A stretch of 5,714 nucleotides of DNA from Verrucomicrobiota bacterium (GTDB taxonomy: Bacteria; Verrucomicrobiota; Verrucomicrobiia; Chthoniobacterales; UBA10450). The DNA lies in NCBI GenBank assembly GCA_003219225.1, contig QHPZ01000134.1:1-5714 (forward strand), written 5' to 3'. Both the position numbers and the translations under genes were made by a program. The notes under the pieces were generated by a model. The model made no database searches. It saw only the letters and a program-made list of their open reading frames with translations, and was not told the DNA's origin. Below, in pieces: positions 1 to 5,559 of the stretch (within the stretch, counting starts at the first letter, position 1; each line of letters begins with the position of its first letter).

Positions 1-586
1 AAATCGTCAACTGCGCGCCCATGACGGTGGCGAAGCTGCGATAGAAATCGCGGAAGCGCTTCGCCACCTCGGCGGTGCAGACCGAATAAAGATTGTTCGT
101 TCCCGCGGGCGCACGAGAATCGAAACCGCCTTTCAGAAACAGGCTGGTCGCCGCGACGAGCGCGATGATGCTAAACACCAGTGTCGTGACCGTGCTGCGG
201 GCAAAATGAGCGACGCTGCGCAGGTATTGCGCCTCCTGCCGCAGAGTATCGATCACGACCGCCCGCAAACTCTCGAAATCGGTGAATGGCAACTCGATCT
301 GGCGCTTTTGCGCCCACGCCGTGGCCGAGGGAATGGAAGTGTCTGCAACATCCGGCAAAGCTAGAATCGCTGCGCGCGTGAAATAAACCGCCGCCGCGCA
401 GATTCCGAGCACGAGCACGACAAACAGCGCCAAAGCCAGCCATTTTCTCCGCGTCGCATAGTAAAGCTGCCGCAGCGCGAAATAGGAGAAGAACACGACC
501 AGGGGCGGCGCGCCGAGATGGAGGACGCCCGCCAGAGCAATCGTGAGGACGAGCACGGCGTAGGAAAGTCGCGCGGCTGTGGTCAT
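1..586 (-). CDS. AI-2E/PerM family membrane protein, N-terminal 195 residues (C-terminal part beyond the left edge)
   Basis: The minus-strand frame from the ATG at 586 is open to the window edge and reads MTTAARLSYAVLVLTIALAG. Hydrophobic segments lie at about residues 10-24, 26-45, 49-68 and 132-150. Between the third and fourth is a polar stretch (about 72-130), and a second polar stretch ends in RDFYRSFATVMGAQLTI (179-195). This layout matches the AI-2E/PerM transporter family (former DUF20), where a segment like FxxVMGAQxxI precedes the second membrane half. Family members are polytopic inner-membrane proteins; some have been implicated in signal or ion export, but many have no known substrate, and none can be assigned here. 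Full members have about 350 residues, so roughly 40% is missing. No clear Shine-Dalgarno precedes the ATG, but no better start is visible. It lies 71 bases downstream of the DUF2127 gene on the same strand. Frame and membrane nature are secure; the family call is likely, not certain. Confidence 0.66.
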   Translation of the reverse strand, partial: MTTAARLSYAVLVLTIALAGVLHLGAPPLVVFFSYFALRQLYYATRRKWLALALFVVLVLGICAAAVYFTRAAILALPDVADTSIPSATAWAQKRQIELPFTDFESLRAVVIDTLRQEAQYLRSVAHFARSTVTTLVFSIIALVAATSLFLKGGFDSRAPAGTNNLYSVCTAEVAKRFRDFYRSFATVMGAQLTI

Positions 587-657
587 GGGTTGCGCGCCGA
601 GAAGGGCGGCACGGGACGGTCGCGTTCGCCGCCAGCTCGGGCAAGCCGGAATTTGGC

Positions 658-1197
658 CTAACGAGTTTCGACCAGCTCGGGCTTGCGCTCGACGGGCCGC
701 TCAGGTTTCTCCCGCTTCAGCACCAGATAGAGAAACCAGACAATGAAACAGTTCGCCAGCAGGATCACCAACGCGACCAGACCCGGACGGTGCCAGAGAT
801 GGCGCACCTCCACCGGAATGAGCGCGCCGGTCGCGCAGATCATCAGCCATTCGGCCCAGCGTTTCTGGAAGTAGACGCCGAACCCCTCGGTGAATAGCAC
901 CGCGCAATAAAAGAGCGAGAGCAACCCCGTGGCGTGCAACACACCGCCGCCGGCGAGCACATCCTGCAATTTGCTGAGAAGAAAATGCACCGGCCGACTG
1001 TGGTGGAGCAGAATCTGGTCGTCCGTCCAATCGGAAATTTGGTCAAGCCACGCCGGGCGACTGTTGAGGAAGAGGAGCGAAAAGCCGAGCACAAAAAGCA
1101 ATAGCCCCTTCAAAATCTTGAAGAGCGCGATCAGCTTGAGATAGCGAACCCGACGGTGCTCCTCCAGAATCGCGGGCACATGCACCGGATCGTTCAT
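658..1197 (-). CDS. DUF2127 family integral membrane protein (179 aa)
   Basis: The protein starts MNDPVHVPAILEEHRRVRYL and ends VERKPELVETR. Hydrophobic segments lie at about residues 29-45, 84-104, 115-129 and 139-161. The segment EGFGVYFQKRWAEWLMICAT (104-123), followed by GALIPVEV, is the typical DUF2127 core, as is the early LIALFKILKGLLL. The biochemical role of DUF2127 proteins is not known to me; they are small inner-membrane proteins. The frame is open far upstream to 1611, but that part overlaps the VOC gene in another frame. The start at 1197 is chosen because homology begins shortly after it and the upstream extension would read through a known gene. A weak purine stretch (GAAGAA) precedes the ATG. 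The C-terminal tail is charged and probably cytoplasmic. The gene could be co-transcribed with the downstream AI-2E-like gene, though the 71-base gap makes this only possible. Confidence 0.87.
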   Translation of the reverse strand: MNDPVHVPAILEEHRRVRYLKLIALFKILKGLLLFVLGFSLLFLNSRPAWLDQISDWTDDQILLHHSRPVHFLLSKLQDVLAGGGVLHATGLLSLFYCAVLFTEGFGVYFQKRWAEWLMICATGALIPVEVRHLWHRPGLVALVILLANCFIVWFLYLVLKREKPERPVERKPELVETR

Positions 1198-1322
1198 CGA
1201 GCATTCTTCGTCGAATTTTTTGTGATTCGCAATGATACGCTTCGCAAATGCAGCATTTCCCGTGACAGATCGCGTTGTATTGGCAGGGGCGCCGCGGCGT
1301 GCGGTCGGCGCAGCGCGCCACC

Positions 1323-1730
1323 CTACCTTTCCACAATGATCGGATTTTCGCGGAAACAGATTTCCAGCTTGTTGCCGTCGGGATCTTCGAAAAAGAACGC
1401 GTAGTAACCGGGGCTGTATTCGCGGCAAAGCTCCGGGCCTTCCAGATTTTTGCCGCCGATTTCGTGAACGAGTCTCGCGATACGGTCGATTTCCGCTCGG
1501 CTCTCCGCCCAAAATGAAATCCGGGTTTCGTTTGGTTCGTGTTGTCGATCTTCGGTGAACGCGAAAAATTCCGAAGTCCGGTCGCCGCCGACCGCATAAA
1601 AGGTGCCGCATTCCTGGTCGGATCGGTCGCTGGTAAAGCCGAGCGCCGGCAGAAGCTTTCCGTAAAACTCGCGCGCGCGTGCCATGTCTTGCACGCGCAA
1701 ATCAATGTGGTCCAGGTATCGCGTTTTCAT
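1323..1730 (-). CDS. VOC superfamily (glyoxalase/bleomycin-resistance fold) protein, 135 aa
   Basis: The protein begins MKTRYLDHIDLRVQDMARAREFYGKLLPALGF, the standard opening of a VOC module, and ends with YAFFFEDPDGNKLEIC, the standard closing. Length (135) is normal for a single-chain, two-module VOC protein acting in the cytoplasm as a metal-dependent lyase, isomerase, dioxygenase or binding protein; the substrate cannot be deduced. Two usual metal ligands are visible: H8 in DHIDLRV and E123 in KLEIC. The position where the second module often has His appears to be R70 (TRISFWAES), and no clear Glu ligand closes the first module, so the metal site may be incomplete or use other residues. 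The ATG at 1730 is preferred over a GTG at 1766, which lies inside the palindromic repeat. There is no good Shine-Dalgarno: the nearest, GAGGG, is about 13 bases upstream and belongs to the repeat arm. Confidence 0.88.
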   Translation of the reverse strand: MKTRYLDHIDLRVQDMARAREFYGKLLPALGFTSDRSDQECGTFYAVGGDRTSEFFAFTEDRQHEPNETRISFWAESRAEIDRIARLVHEIGGKNLEGPELCREYSPGYYAFFFEDPDGNKLEICFRENPIIVER

Positions 1731-1741
1731 TTTGGCGGAAG

Positions 1742-1818
1742 GACCCTCACCGCCTTGCGGTCGCACGCGCGCCTCTCCCTCGGGAGGGAGAGGCGGACGC
1801 GACGCGCCGGTGAGGGTC
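1742..1818. repeat. Nested palindromic repeat (REP-like hairpin)
   Basis: The outer arms gaccctcaccg (1742-1752) and cggtgagggtc (1808-1818) are perfect 11-base inverted repeats. Inside them, 1770-1781 and 1784-1795 form a perfect 12-base inverted repeat (core cctctccctc / gagggagagg) with a two-base centre. A third, 5-base helix (gtcgc 1760-1764 with gcgac 1799-1803) lies between. The left arm can alternatively fold on itself (accgc-ctt-gcggt, 1749-1761). Structures of this CTCACC/CTCTCCC kind are often dispersed through high-GC genomes as REP-like elements; that is recalled, not shown here. It fills nearly the whole 86-base gap between DUF3052 and VOC and touches the DUF3052 stop codon. As RNA it could slow or stop transcription into VOC, but there is no T-run. 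Confidence 0.8.
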
Positions 1819-2193
1819 AGCTCGACTTTCGTTGTTCTCGCCGGATCATCAATTTTAATCCCGACCAGGTTTCATCAACGGCGCAGACTTTGACGTCGAC
1901 GAATCCGAGCGGCAACGCACTCTCGCGAATCGCGTGGATTTTTTCGGCCACGATACCCAAATCGTTCCGCTGTCGGCAATCTTGCCGCGCAGTCGATGGA
2001 GCTGAGTTTGCAACTCGCTCCGGCGCGTCGCGAATACGTGAACGAAATCACACCCGTCGGTCGGGCGCTTGGAGAAGTTTACTTTTCCACCGACCAATTT
2101 TCGGTAGTTCGGCGGTTCATTAATCGTGACTACGCTCATGGCCAGTTTGATCCCGAGCTTCTGCGCCAGCGATTTGCCTGAATACCCGGCCAT
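1817..2193 (-). pseudogene. DUF3052 family protein, broken by frameshift and small deletion
   Basis: From the ATG at 2193 the first frame reads MAGYSGKSLAQKLGIKLAMS and continues to FVHVFATRRSEL and IWVSWPKKS (residues 78-86), the DUF3052 signature. After the two Lys codons (AAAAAA at 1944-1939) this frame becomes nonsense and stops near 1855. The -1 frame continues from 1939 as IHAIRESALPLGFVDVKVCA, then VDETWSGLKLMIRREQRKSS, ending at a TGA at 1819-1817. That is the typical DUF3052 C-terminus. Joined, the pieces give about 125 residues, and the segment that I recall between WPKK and the IRE helix (a TDxTED-like stretch, about ten residues) is missing. A deletion between two AAAATC-like sites would explain both loss and shift. 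Sequencing error in the A-run, or slippage, could explain the shift but not the missing residues. DUF3052 function is unknown. The stop overlaps the palindrome arm, and the start is 68 bases from the divergent adaptor gene. Confidence 0.82.
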
Positions 2194-2261
2194 GGCATTG
2201 CTCGTACGGTGTGACGCAACGATTTGCAACTTGGCGCGGCCGATGCGACTAGCGAATTCTT
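2194..2261. promoter_or_regulatory. Divergent intergenic spacer, presumed promoter region for the export operon and DUF3052
   Basis: These 68 bases separate divergent starts at 2193 (minus) and 2262 (plus), so promoters for both directions must lie here or within the gene starts. On the plus strand TTGCAA (2224-2229) followed after 17 bases by GACTAG resembles a sigma-70 -35/-10 pair only weakly. It would put the transcript start next to the GTG codon. No operator palindrome was recognised. The call rests on gene arrangement, not on a strong motif. Confidence 0.3.
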
Positions 2262-3122
2262 GTGAAGCGCAAGATCGACAACTACTTGTCCGGCGCCGGC
2301 TTGCTTGCCGTCTCGATCTGTCTTCTCGGCTGTAATCATCGCACGAACGCGGTTTCGGGGACGATAGAAGTCGACGAAGTCCACGTCGGGCCGCGGGCGG
2401 CGGGGCGCGTCGAAAAAATCTTCGCCCAGGAGGGCGACCGATTGCGCGCCGGGCAACCGATCGTCGAGTTGGACGCGGCTGAATTAAAAGCGCGCCGCGA
2501 TTTGGCCGCCGCGCAGATTGAATCGGCCATTCGCGATGCCGATTCGCAGGAAGCGCAGCTCGAGTTCCTGCGCGACGACGCGAAACGGCAGCAAGATTTG
2601 CTCAAGCGCAAAGTCGTATCACCGACCGACGCGGAGCGGGCGAGCAGCGCGGCGCGCGCCCAGGAAAAAGTTGGCGAAGCCGCCAAGATGCGCGTGGTGC
2701 AGGCGCGGGCGCAGCTCGCCGATACCGAAGCGCAACTCAAAGAGATGCAAGTGGTGGCGCCGGCGGAATCGATTTTGGAAGTATTGGGCGTCAAAGTCGG
2801 CGATGTTTTGCCCCCGAATGGTGAAGTCGCGACCCTGCTCTTACCCCAACATCTGTGGGTCCGCGTTTATGTTCCAGAGCCGTGGCTGGGTAAAATCAAA
2901 CTCGGCGATCACGTGCGGGTGCGCGTCGATTCGTTTCCGAACACAGATTTCGACGGCGTCGTCGAGCAGATCAATCGCCAGGCCGAGTTCACCCCGCGCA
3001 ACGTGCAGACTGTCGAAGACCGAATACGCCAGGTGTTTGGCGTAAAAATTCGATTGCCGAACAATGACGATCGTTTGCGCGCCGGTATGGCGGCCGATGT
3101 GTACTTTCCTGATGTCAGATGA
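2262..3122 (+). CDS. HlyD/YbhG-like periplasmic adaptor lipoprotein of an ABC-2 exporter (286 aa)
   Basis: A GTG start is used; an in-frame TAG at 2250-2252 rules out a longer protein. Residues 1-24 form a lipoprotein signal: KRK, a hydrophobic stretch, then LLGC with the lipidated Cys at 24. Residues 32-72 (GTIEVDEVHVGPRAAGRVEK onward) are the first half of a biotinyl-lipoyl-like domain. Residues about 73-162 form a charged alpha-helical coiled-coil hairpin rich in Ala, Gln, Glu and Arg. Residues 163-195 (QVVAPAESILEVLGVKVGDV onward) complete the lipoyl domain, and 197-286 are the beta-barrel region, with AEFTPRNVQTVEDR (241-254) and LRAGMAADVYFP typical of YbhG-like adaptors. Length is close to that family (about 300-330). 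Its role would be to bridge the inner-membrane pump encoded downstream to an outer-membrane channel; the cargo is unknown. No clear Shine-Dalgarno is seen, so the transcript may be nearly leaderless. It is followed by a repeat and then the ATPase gene. Confidence 0.9.
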   Translation: MKRKIDNYLSGAGLLAVSICLLGCNHRTNAVSGTIEVDEVHVGPRAAGRVEKIFAQEGDRLRAGQPIVELDAAELKARRDLAAAQIESAIRDADSQEAQLEFLRDDAKRQQDLLKRKVVSPTDAERASSAARAQEKVGEAAKMRVVQARAQLADTEAQLKEMQVVAPAESILEVLGVKVGDVLPPNGEVATLLLPQHLWVRVYVPEPWLGKIKLGDHVRVRVDSFPNTDFDGVVEQINRQAEFTPRNVQTVEDRIRQVFGVKIRLPNNDDRLRAGMAADVYFPDVR

Positions 3123-3197
3123 ACCACGAAGCGCACGAAGATCACGAAGGGAAGATCGCGATGAAGAAAAATTTGCCGCCTTCGTGTCCTTCGTGGT
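3123..3197. repeat. Imperfect palindromic intergenic repeat with ACCACGAAG arms
   Basis: The left arm, accacgaagcgcacgaag (3123-3140), is followed by a further partial copy, atcacgaagg. The right arm, ccttcgtgtccttcgtggt (3179-3197), is its inverse, pairing over about 16 of 18 positions. The arms are themselves built from tandem CACGAAG units. Repeats of this CACGAAGGA kind recur between genes in several environmental phyla; that is from memory. The element starts one base after the adaptor stop codon (3120-3122) and ends 8 bases before the ATPase ATG, so it occupies practically the whole gap inside the operon. In mRNA it would form a long hairpin that could affect stability or the expression ratio of the two genes. 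No transposase or target duplication is visible. Confidence 0.8.
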
Positions 3198-3205
3198 GAT
3201 TGAAG

Positions 3206-4162
3206 ATGGAAGCGATGATCGAGTGTGAAGGGTTGACGAAGCGATTCGGCAATTTTACCGCGGTCGATCATGTCAGTTTGTCGGTGGGGAAGGGCTCGAT
3301 CTTCGGGTTTCTCGGCCCGAACGGCTCGGGCAAGTCGACTGTCATCCGGATGTTGTGCGGAATTCTCGAACCGAGCGAGGGAACGGCGCGGATCGGCGGA
3401 CACGACGTCGTGCGCGACACCGAATCGATCAAGGACATCATCGGTTACATGTCGCAGAAGTTTTCCCTCTACGATGAGCTGACGGTCGACGAGAACCTCA
3501 TCTTCGCCGGCAAACTCTATGGCCTGCGCGGACGCGAGTTAACTCAGCGTCGCGAAGAAATGGTCGCGATCACGCATCTGCGGCCGTACATCAATCAGCG
3601 CGCCGGGCTGCTCTCCGGCGGCTGGCGGCAACGGCTCGCGATGGCGTGTTCGCTCATGCACAGGCCTACGGTCCTATTTCTCGATGAACCTACTGCCGGC
3701 ATCGATCCGGTCGCGCGGCGCGAACTGTGGGACCTGCTCTTCGGGTTCGCCGCCGAAGGGATGACGCTTTTCGTCACCACTCATTACATGGACGAAGCGG
3801 AACGCTGCGACCACGTCGGTTACATTTACATGTCGAAACTGATCGTCTGCGGCGAGCCCGACGAACTCAAACACATGCCGGAAGTAAACCCGCCGGGGAC
3901 GCGCCGTCTCGACGTGACCTGCGATCACGTTACGACCGCGCTCCACGCCATGCACAACATGCCCGGCGTGCGCAGCGCGACCGTATTCGGTCAATCCATG
4001 CACCTGCTCGTCGACGAAAACGTGCGCCGCGCCGAGATCGATGAAAAACTGCGTAGCGTCGGCATCGGGCAGGCCGACATCCACGAAATCGGACCTTCGC
4101 TGGAGGATGTTTTTGTCACGTTGTCCGCCAAATACGCGGGCGAAGAAAAGAAGGCGGCGTAA
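3206..4162 (+). CDS. ABC-2 type exporter ATP-binding protein (YbhF-like, single nucleotide-binding domain, 318 aa)
   Basis: This cytoplasmic ATPase powers the membrane pump encoded downstream. All ABC motifs are present: Walker A GPNGSGKST (37-45), Q-loop Q84 in GYMSQKFSLYDELTV, signature LSGGWRQR (136-143), Walker B VLFLDEP with catalytic E161, and switch H193 in TTHYMDEAE. The Trp in place of Gln in the signature (LSGGW) is characteristic of the YbhF/ABC-2 subgroup and is not a defect. Residues from about 230 form the C-terminal regulatory region, ending in IHEIGPSLEDVFVTLSAKYA, which is common in ABC-2 ATPases. E. coli YbhF carries two such domains; this protein has one and should act as a homodimer. 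An in-frame TTG at 3200 and an ATG at 3215 are alternative starts; the ATG at 3206 fits homology and spacing. A repeat immediately precedes it, and an inverted-repeat element separates it from its permease. Confidence 0.95.
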   Translation: MEAMIECEGLTKRFGNFTAVDHVSLSVGKGSIFGFLGPNGSGKSTVIRMLCGILEPSEGTARIGGHDVVRDTESIKDIIGYMSQKFSLYDELTVDENLIFAGKLYGLRGRELTQRREEMVAITHLRPYINQRAGLLSGGWRQRLAMACSLMHRPTVLFLDEPTAGIDPVARRELWDLLFGFAAEGMTLFVTTHYMDEAERCDHVGYIYMSKLIVCGEPDELKHMPEVNPPGTRRLDVTCDHVTTALHAMHNMPGVRSATVFGQSMHLLVDENVRRAEIDEKLRSVGIGQADIHEIGPSLEDVFVTLSAKYAGEEKKAA

Positions 4163-4173
4163 ATGGAAACTCT

Positions 4174-4405
4174 GTCATCCTGAGCGAAGCGAAGGACCTC
4201 TCTTAATGACGAAGACGTTCTACGTCTATTCCGAAAGTTTTGAGGATCCGCGCGATGCAATTTCTCGCGAAAAGGAAATCAAAGGATCGCGGCGCAGTAA
4301 GAAAAATGCATTTGTCGAAACGCTGAATCTAAAATGGGCTGATCTTTCTTCGATCCTCTTTCAGCCAATGCAAGGTCCCTCGTCGTCTCCGCGACTCGGG
4401 ATGAC
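4174..4405. mobile_element. Inverted-repeat element enclosing a degenerate GIY-YIG nuclease reading frame
   Basis: The left end begins gtcatcctgagcgaagcgaa (4174-4193) and continues into ggacct. The right end (4373-4405), read on the minus strand, begins gtcatcccgag and ends gggacct. The outermost 11 bases match at 10 positions and both arms finish with GGACCT. Between them is a remnant of a GIY-YIG/URI-type coding sequence. The left arm also supplies a Shine-Dalgarno-like GAAGGA nine bases before that frame's ATG. The GTCATCCTGAGCGAAGCGAAGGA motif is, from memory, a widely dispersed repeat in several environmental phyla, sometimes beside small GIY-YIG genes. No target-site duplication was found at the ends (flanks gaaactct and cgcgcgag), so the exact borders and the mode of spread are uncertain. 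It interrupts the spacer between ATPase and permease without destroying either gene. Confidence 0.68.
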
Positions 4406-4430
4406 CGCGCGAGATGGCGGAATTTTATGA
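4206..4430 (+). pseudogene. GIY-YIG (URI-type) endonuclease remnant, 74 codons, core deleted
   Basis: The frame starts MTKTFYVY, continues SESFEDPRDAISREKEIKGS and RRSKKNAFVETLNLKWADLS, then runs through the right repeat arm. Intact URI-type proteins of about 85-95 residues start MxxxYYVYI, contain a YVG...R core, and end with YESFDDxxxAIxREKxIKGWRRxKKxxLIExxNPxWxDLS. Here the N-terminal eight residues are fused directly to the C-terminal part, so about 50 residues with the YIG half and the catalytic Arg are lost. Two conserved positions also differ (KGW to KGS; NPKW to NLKW). The protein cannot be an active nuclease. The frame remains open and its TGA (4428-4430) overlaps the permease ATG (4427-4429), so it could still be translated and couple to the permease. 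Homology is by motif recognition only. Confidence 0.75.
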
Positions 4431-5551
4431 AACGCAAACCCTTCCGCGGCCTCGGCGCAATTTTGTTCAAGGAATTCATCATCGTCTGGCGCGACCCGAT
4501 GACGTTGTTCTTCATGTTTTTTCCGCCGCTGGTGGAAATGATCGCGTTCGGCTACGCGCTCGACACCGATGTGAAGCACATGGCGCTGGTCATCCTTAAC
4601 GAGGATCGCACCGTCGAGAGCCGGCAGTTTATCGATCGGTTCGTCAACACCGAGACGTTCCGGGTCGTGCGCGAAGTGCAAAGCATCGAAGCGATGTCGA
4701 GCGCAATCCGCAAGGGAGATGCTTACGCCGGCCTGCAGATTCCGCCCAAGTTCACGATGCAAATTCGCAACGGCCAGCCGGCGCAGGTCCAACTGCTGGT
4801 TGATGGTTCGAACTCGACCACCGCGCTGCAAGCCTTGAACACCGCAATGGGGGTGACCCTGACCCAATCGGTGCAACAACTCCTGCGCGAGACCGGGCGG
4901 CGCAATGTGCCGATCGATATCCGTCCGCAGATGCTCTACAACCCAACCATGCGCAGCCCGAACTTTTATATCCCGGGCGTGATCGGCATCGTTTTGCAAA
5001 TCGGCACGACGTTCGCGACCGCGATGGCGGTGGTGCGCGAGCGCGAGAAAGGCACGCTCGAAACCCTTCTCGTCAGTCCGCTCAGCCGGTGGGGCCTGAT
5101 GCTGGGCAAGCTCGTGCCCTATCTGTGTATCGGTATGACCATGGCCGTGATTCTGTTTTTGATCATGCGCTTTCTCTTCGGCGTCCCGATCCACGGCAGC
5201 GTTTTAGCGATGATGTTCGCGACTCTGGTTTACGTGTTCGCGCTGCTCAGCCTCGGCCTGCTCGTCGCGACCAAGGCCGAGAACCAGATGCAGGCCTTGC
5301 AAATGTCCATGACTTTCATGCTGCCGAGCGTGTTCTTTTCCGGGTTCGTCTTCCCGCGCGAAACAATGCCGTGGATCTTCTACGCGCTCGGCGCCCTCAT
5401 GCCGGCGACTTATTTCATCTCGCTCATGCGCGCGATCATTTTGCGCGGCGCCATGTTGTTCGAATACTGGCCGCACCTGCTCATTCTCATCGTCATGTCG
5501 ATCTTGCTCTTCACGTTTTGCGCGCTGCTCTTTCGCAAGAAGATCGGCTAG
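4427..5551 (+). CDS. ABC-2 type exporter permease (YbhS/YbhR-like, 374 aa)
   Basis: This inner-membrane subunit forms the transport path with the ATPase encoded upstream. The N-terminal FKEFIIVWRDPMTLFFMFF (14-32) is the usual amphipathic elbow leading into membrane segment 1 (about 26-46). A large extracytoplasmic domain follows (about 47-178), ending in NPTMRSPNFYIPGVIG (172-187), a hallmark of this family. Five further segments lie at about 182-203, 228-250, 256-280, 290-312 and 349-369. The cytoplasmic VVREREKGTLETLLVSPL (202-219) between segments 2 and 3 is the conserved coupling region. Length (374) is normal and the gene appears intact. Only one permease is visible, so it should work as a homodimer, unlike the YbhS/YbhR pair. 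The ATG overlaps the stop of the upstream nuclease remnant (ATGA); GGCGG lies a few bases upstream, but no strong Shine-Dalgarno is seen. Substrate is unknown. Confidence 0.94.
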   Translation: MKRKPFRGLGAILFKEFIIVWRDPMTLFFMFFPPLVEMIAFGYALDTDVKHMALVILNEDRTVESRQFIDRFVNTETFRVVREVQSIEAMSSAIRKGDAYAGLQIPPKFTMQIRNGQPAQVQLLVDGSNSTTALQALNTAMGVTLTQSVQQLLRETGRRNVPIDIRPQMLYNPTMRSPNFYIPGVIGIVLQIGTTFATAMAVVREREKGTLETLLVSPLSRWGLMLGKLVPYLCIGMTMAVILFLIMRFLFGVPIHGSVLAMMFATLVYVFALLSLGLLVATKAENQMQALQMSMTFMLPSVFFSGFVFPRETMPWIFYALGALMPATYFISLMRAIILRGAMLFEYWPHLLILIVMSILLFTFCALLFRKKIG

Positions 5552-5559
5552 CGAAGTCG

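Noticed and set aside
171..644. 157-residue minus-strand open frame
   Set aside because: It is rich in Arg, His and Cys, lacks domain pattern, and overlaps the better supported membrane-protein frame starting at 586.
632..684. Short repeat ccagctcgggc seen twice near the DUF2127 3' end
   Set aside because: Eleven bases in a GC-rich region, with one copy inside coding sequence, are compatible with chance.
1307..1319. GC hairpin (ggcgc-agc-gcgcc) just downstream of the VOC stop as a terminator
   Set aside because: The stem is only five bases and no T-tract follows on the minus strand, so it cannot be supported as an intrinsic terminator.
1198..1611. N-terminal extension of the DUF2127 frame up to 1611
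   Set aside because: It overlaps the VOC gene in another frame and has shadow-like composition; DUF2127 homology begins only after the ATG at 1197.
1731..1766. Longer VOC start at the GTG at 1766
   Set aside because: The added residues are translated palindromic repeat, and VOC homology starts immediately after the ATG at 1730.
1539..2123. 194-residue plus-strand open frame
   Set aside because: It runs antisense across VOC, the palindrome and DUF3052, whose minus-strand products match known families; its own translation shows no family pattern.
3123..3197. CRISPR-like array from repeated CACGAAG units
   Set aside because: The units are seven to nine bases, without spacers of constant size, and they are arranged as an inverted pair, not as direct repeats.
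4361..5194. 277-residue minus-strand open frame rich in His, Asp, Glu and Arg
   Set aside because: It is a mirror of the permease gene; long antisense frames are common opposite GC-rich coding sequence.
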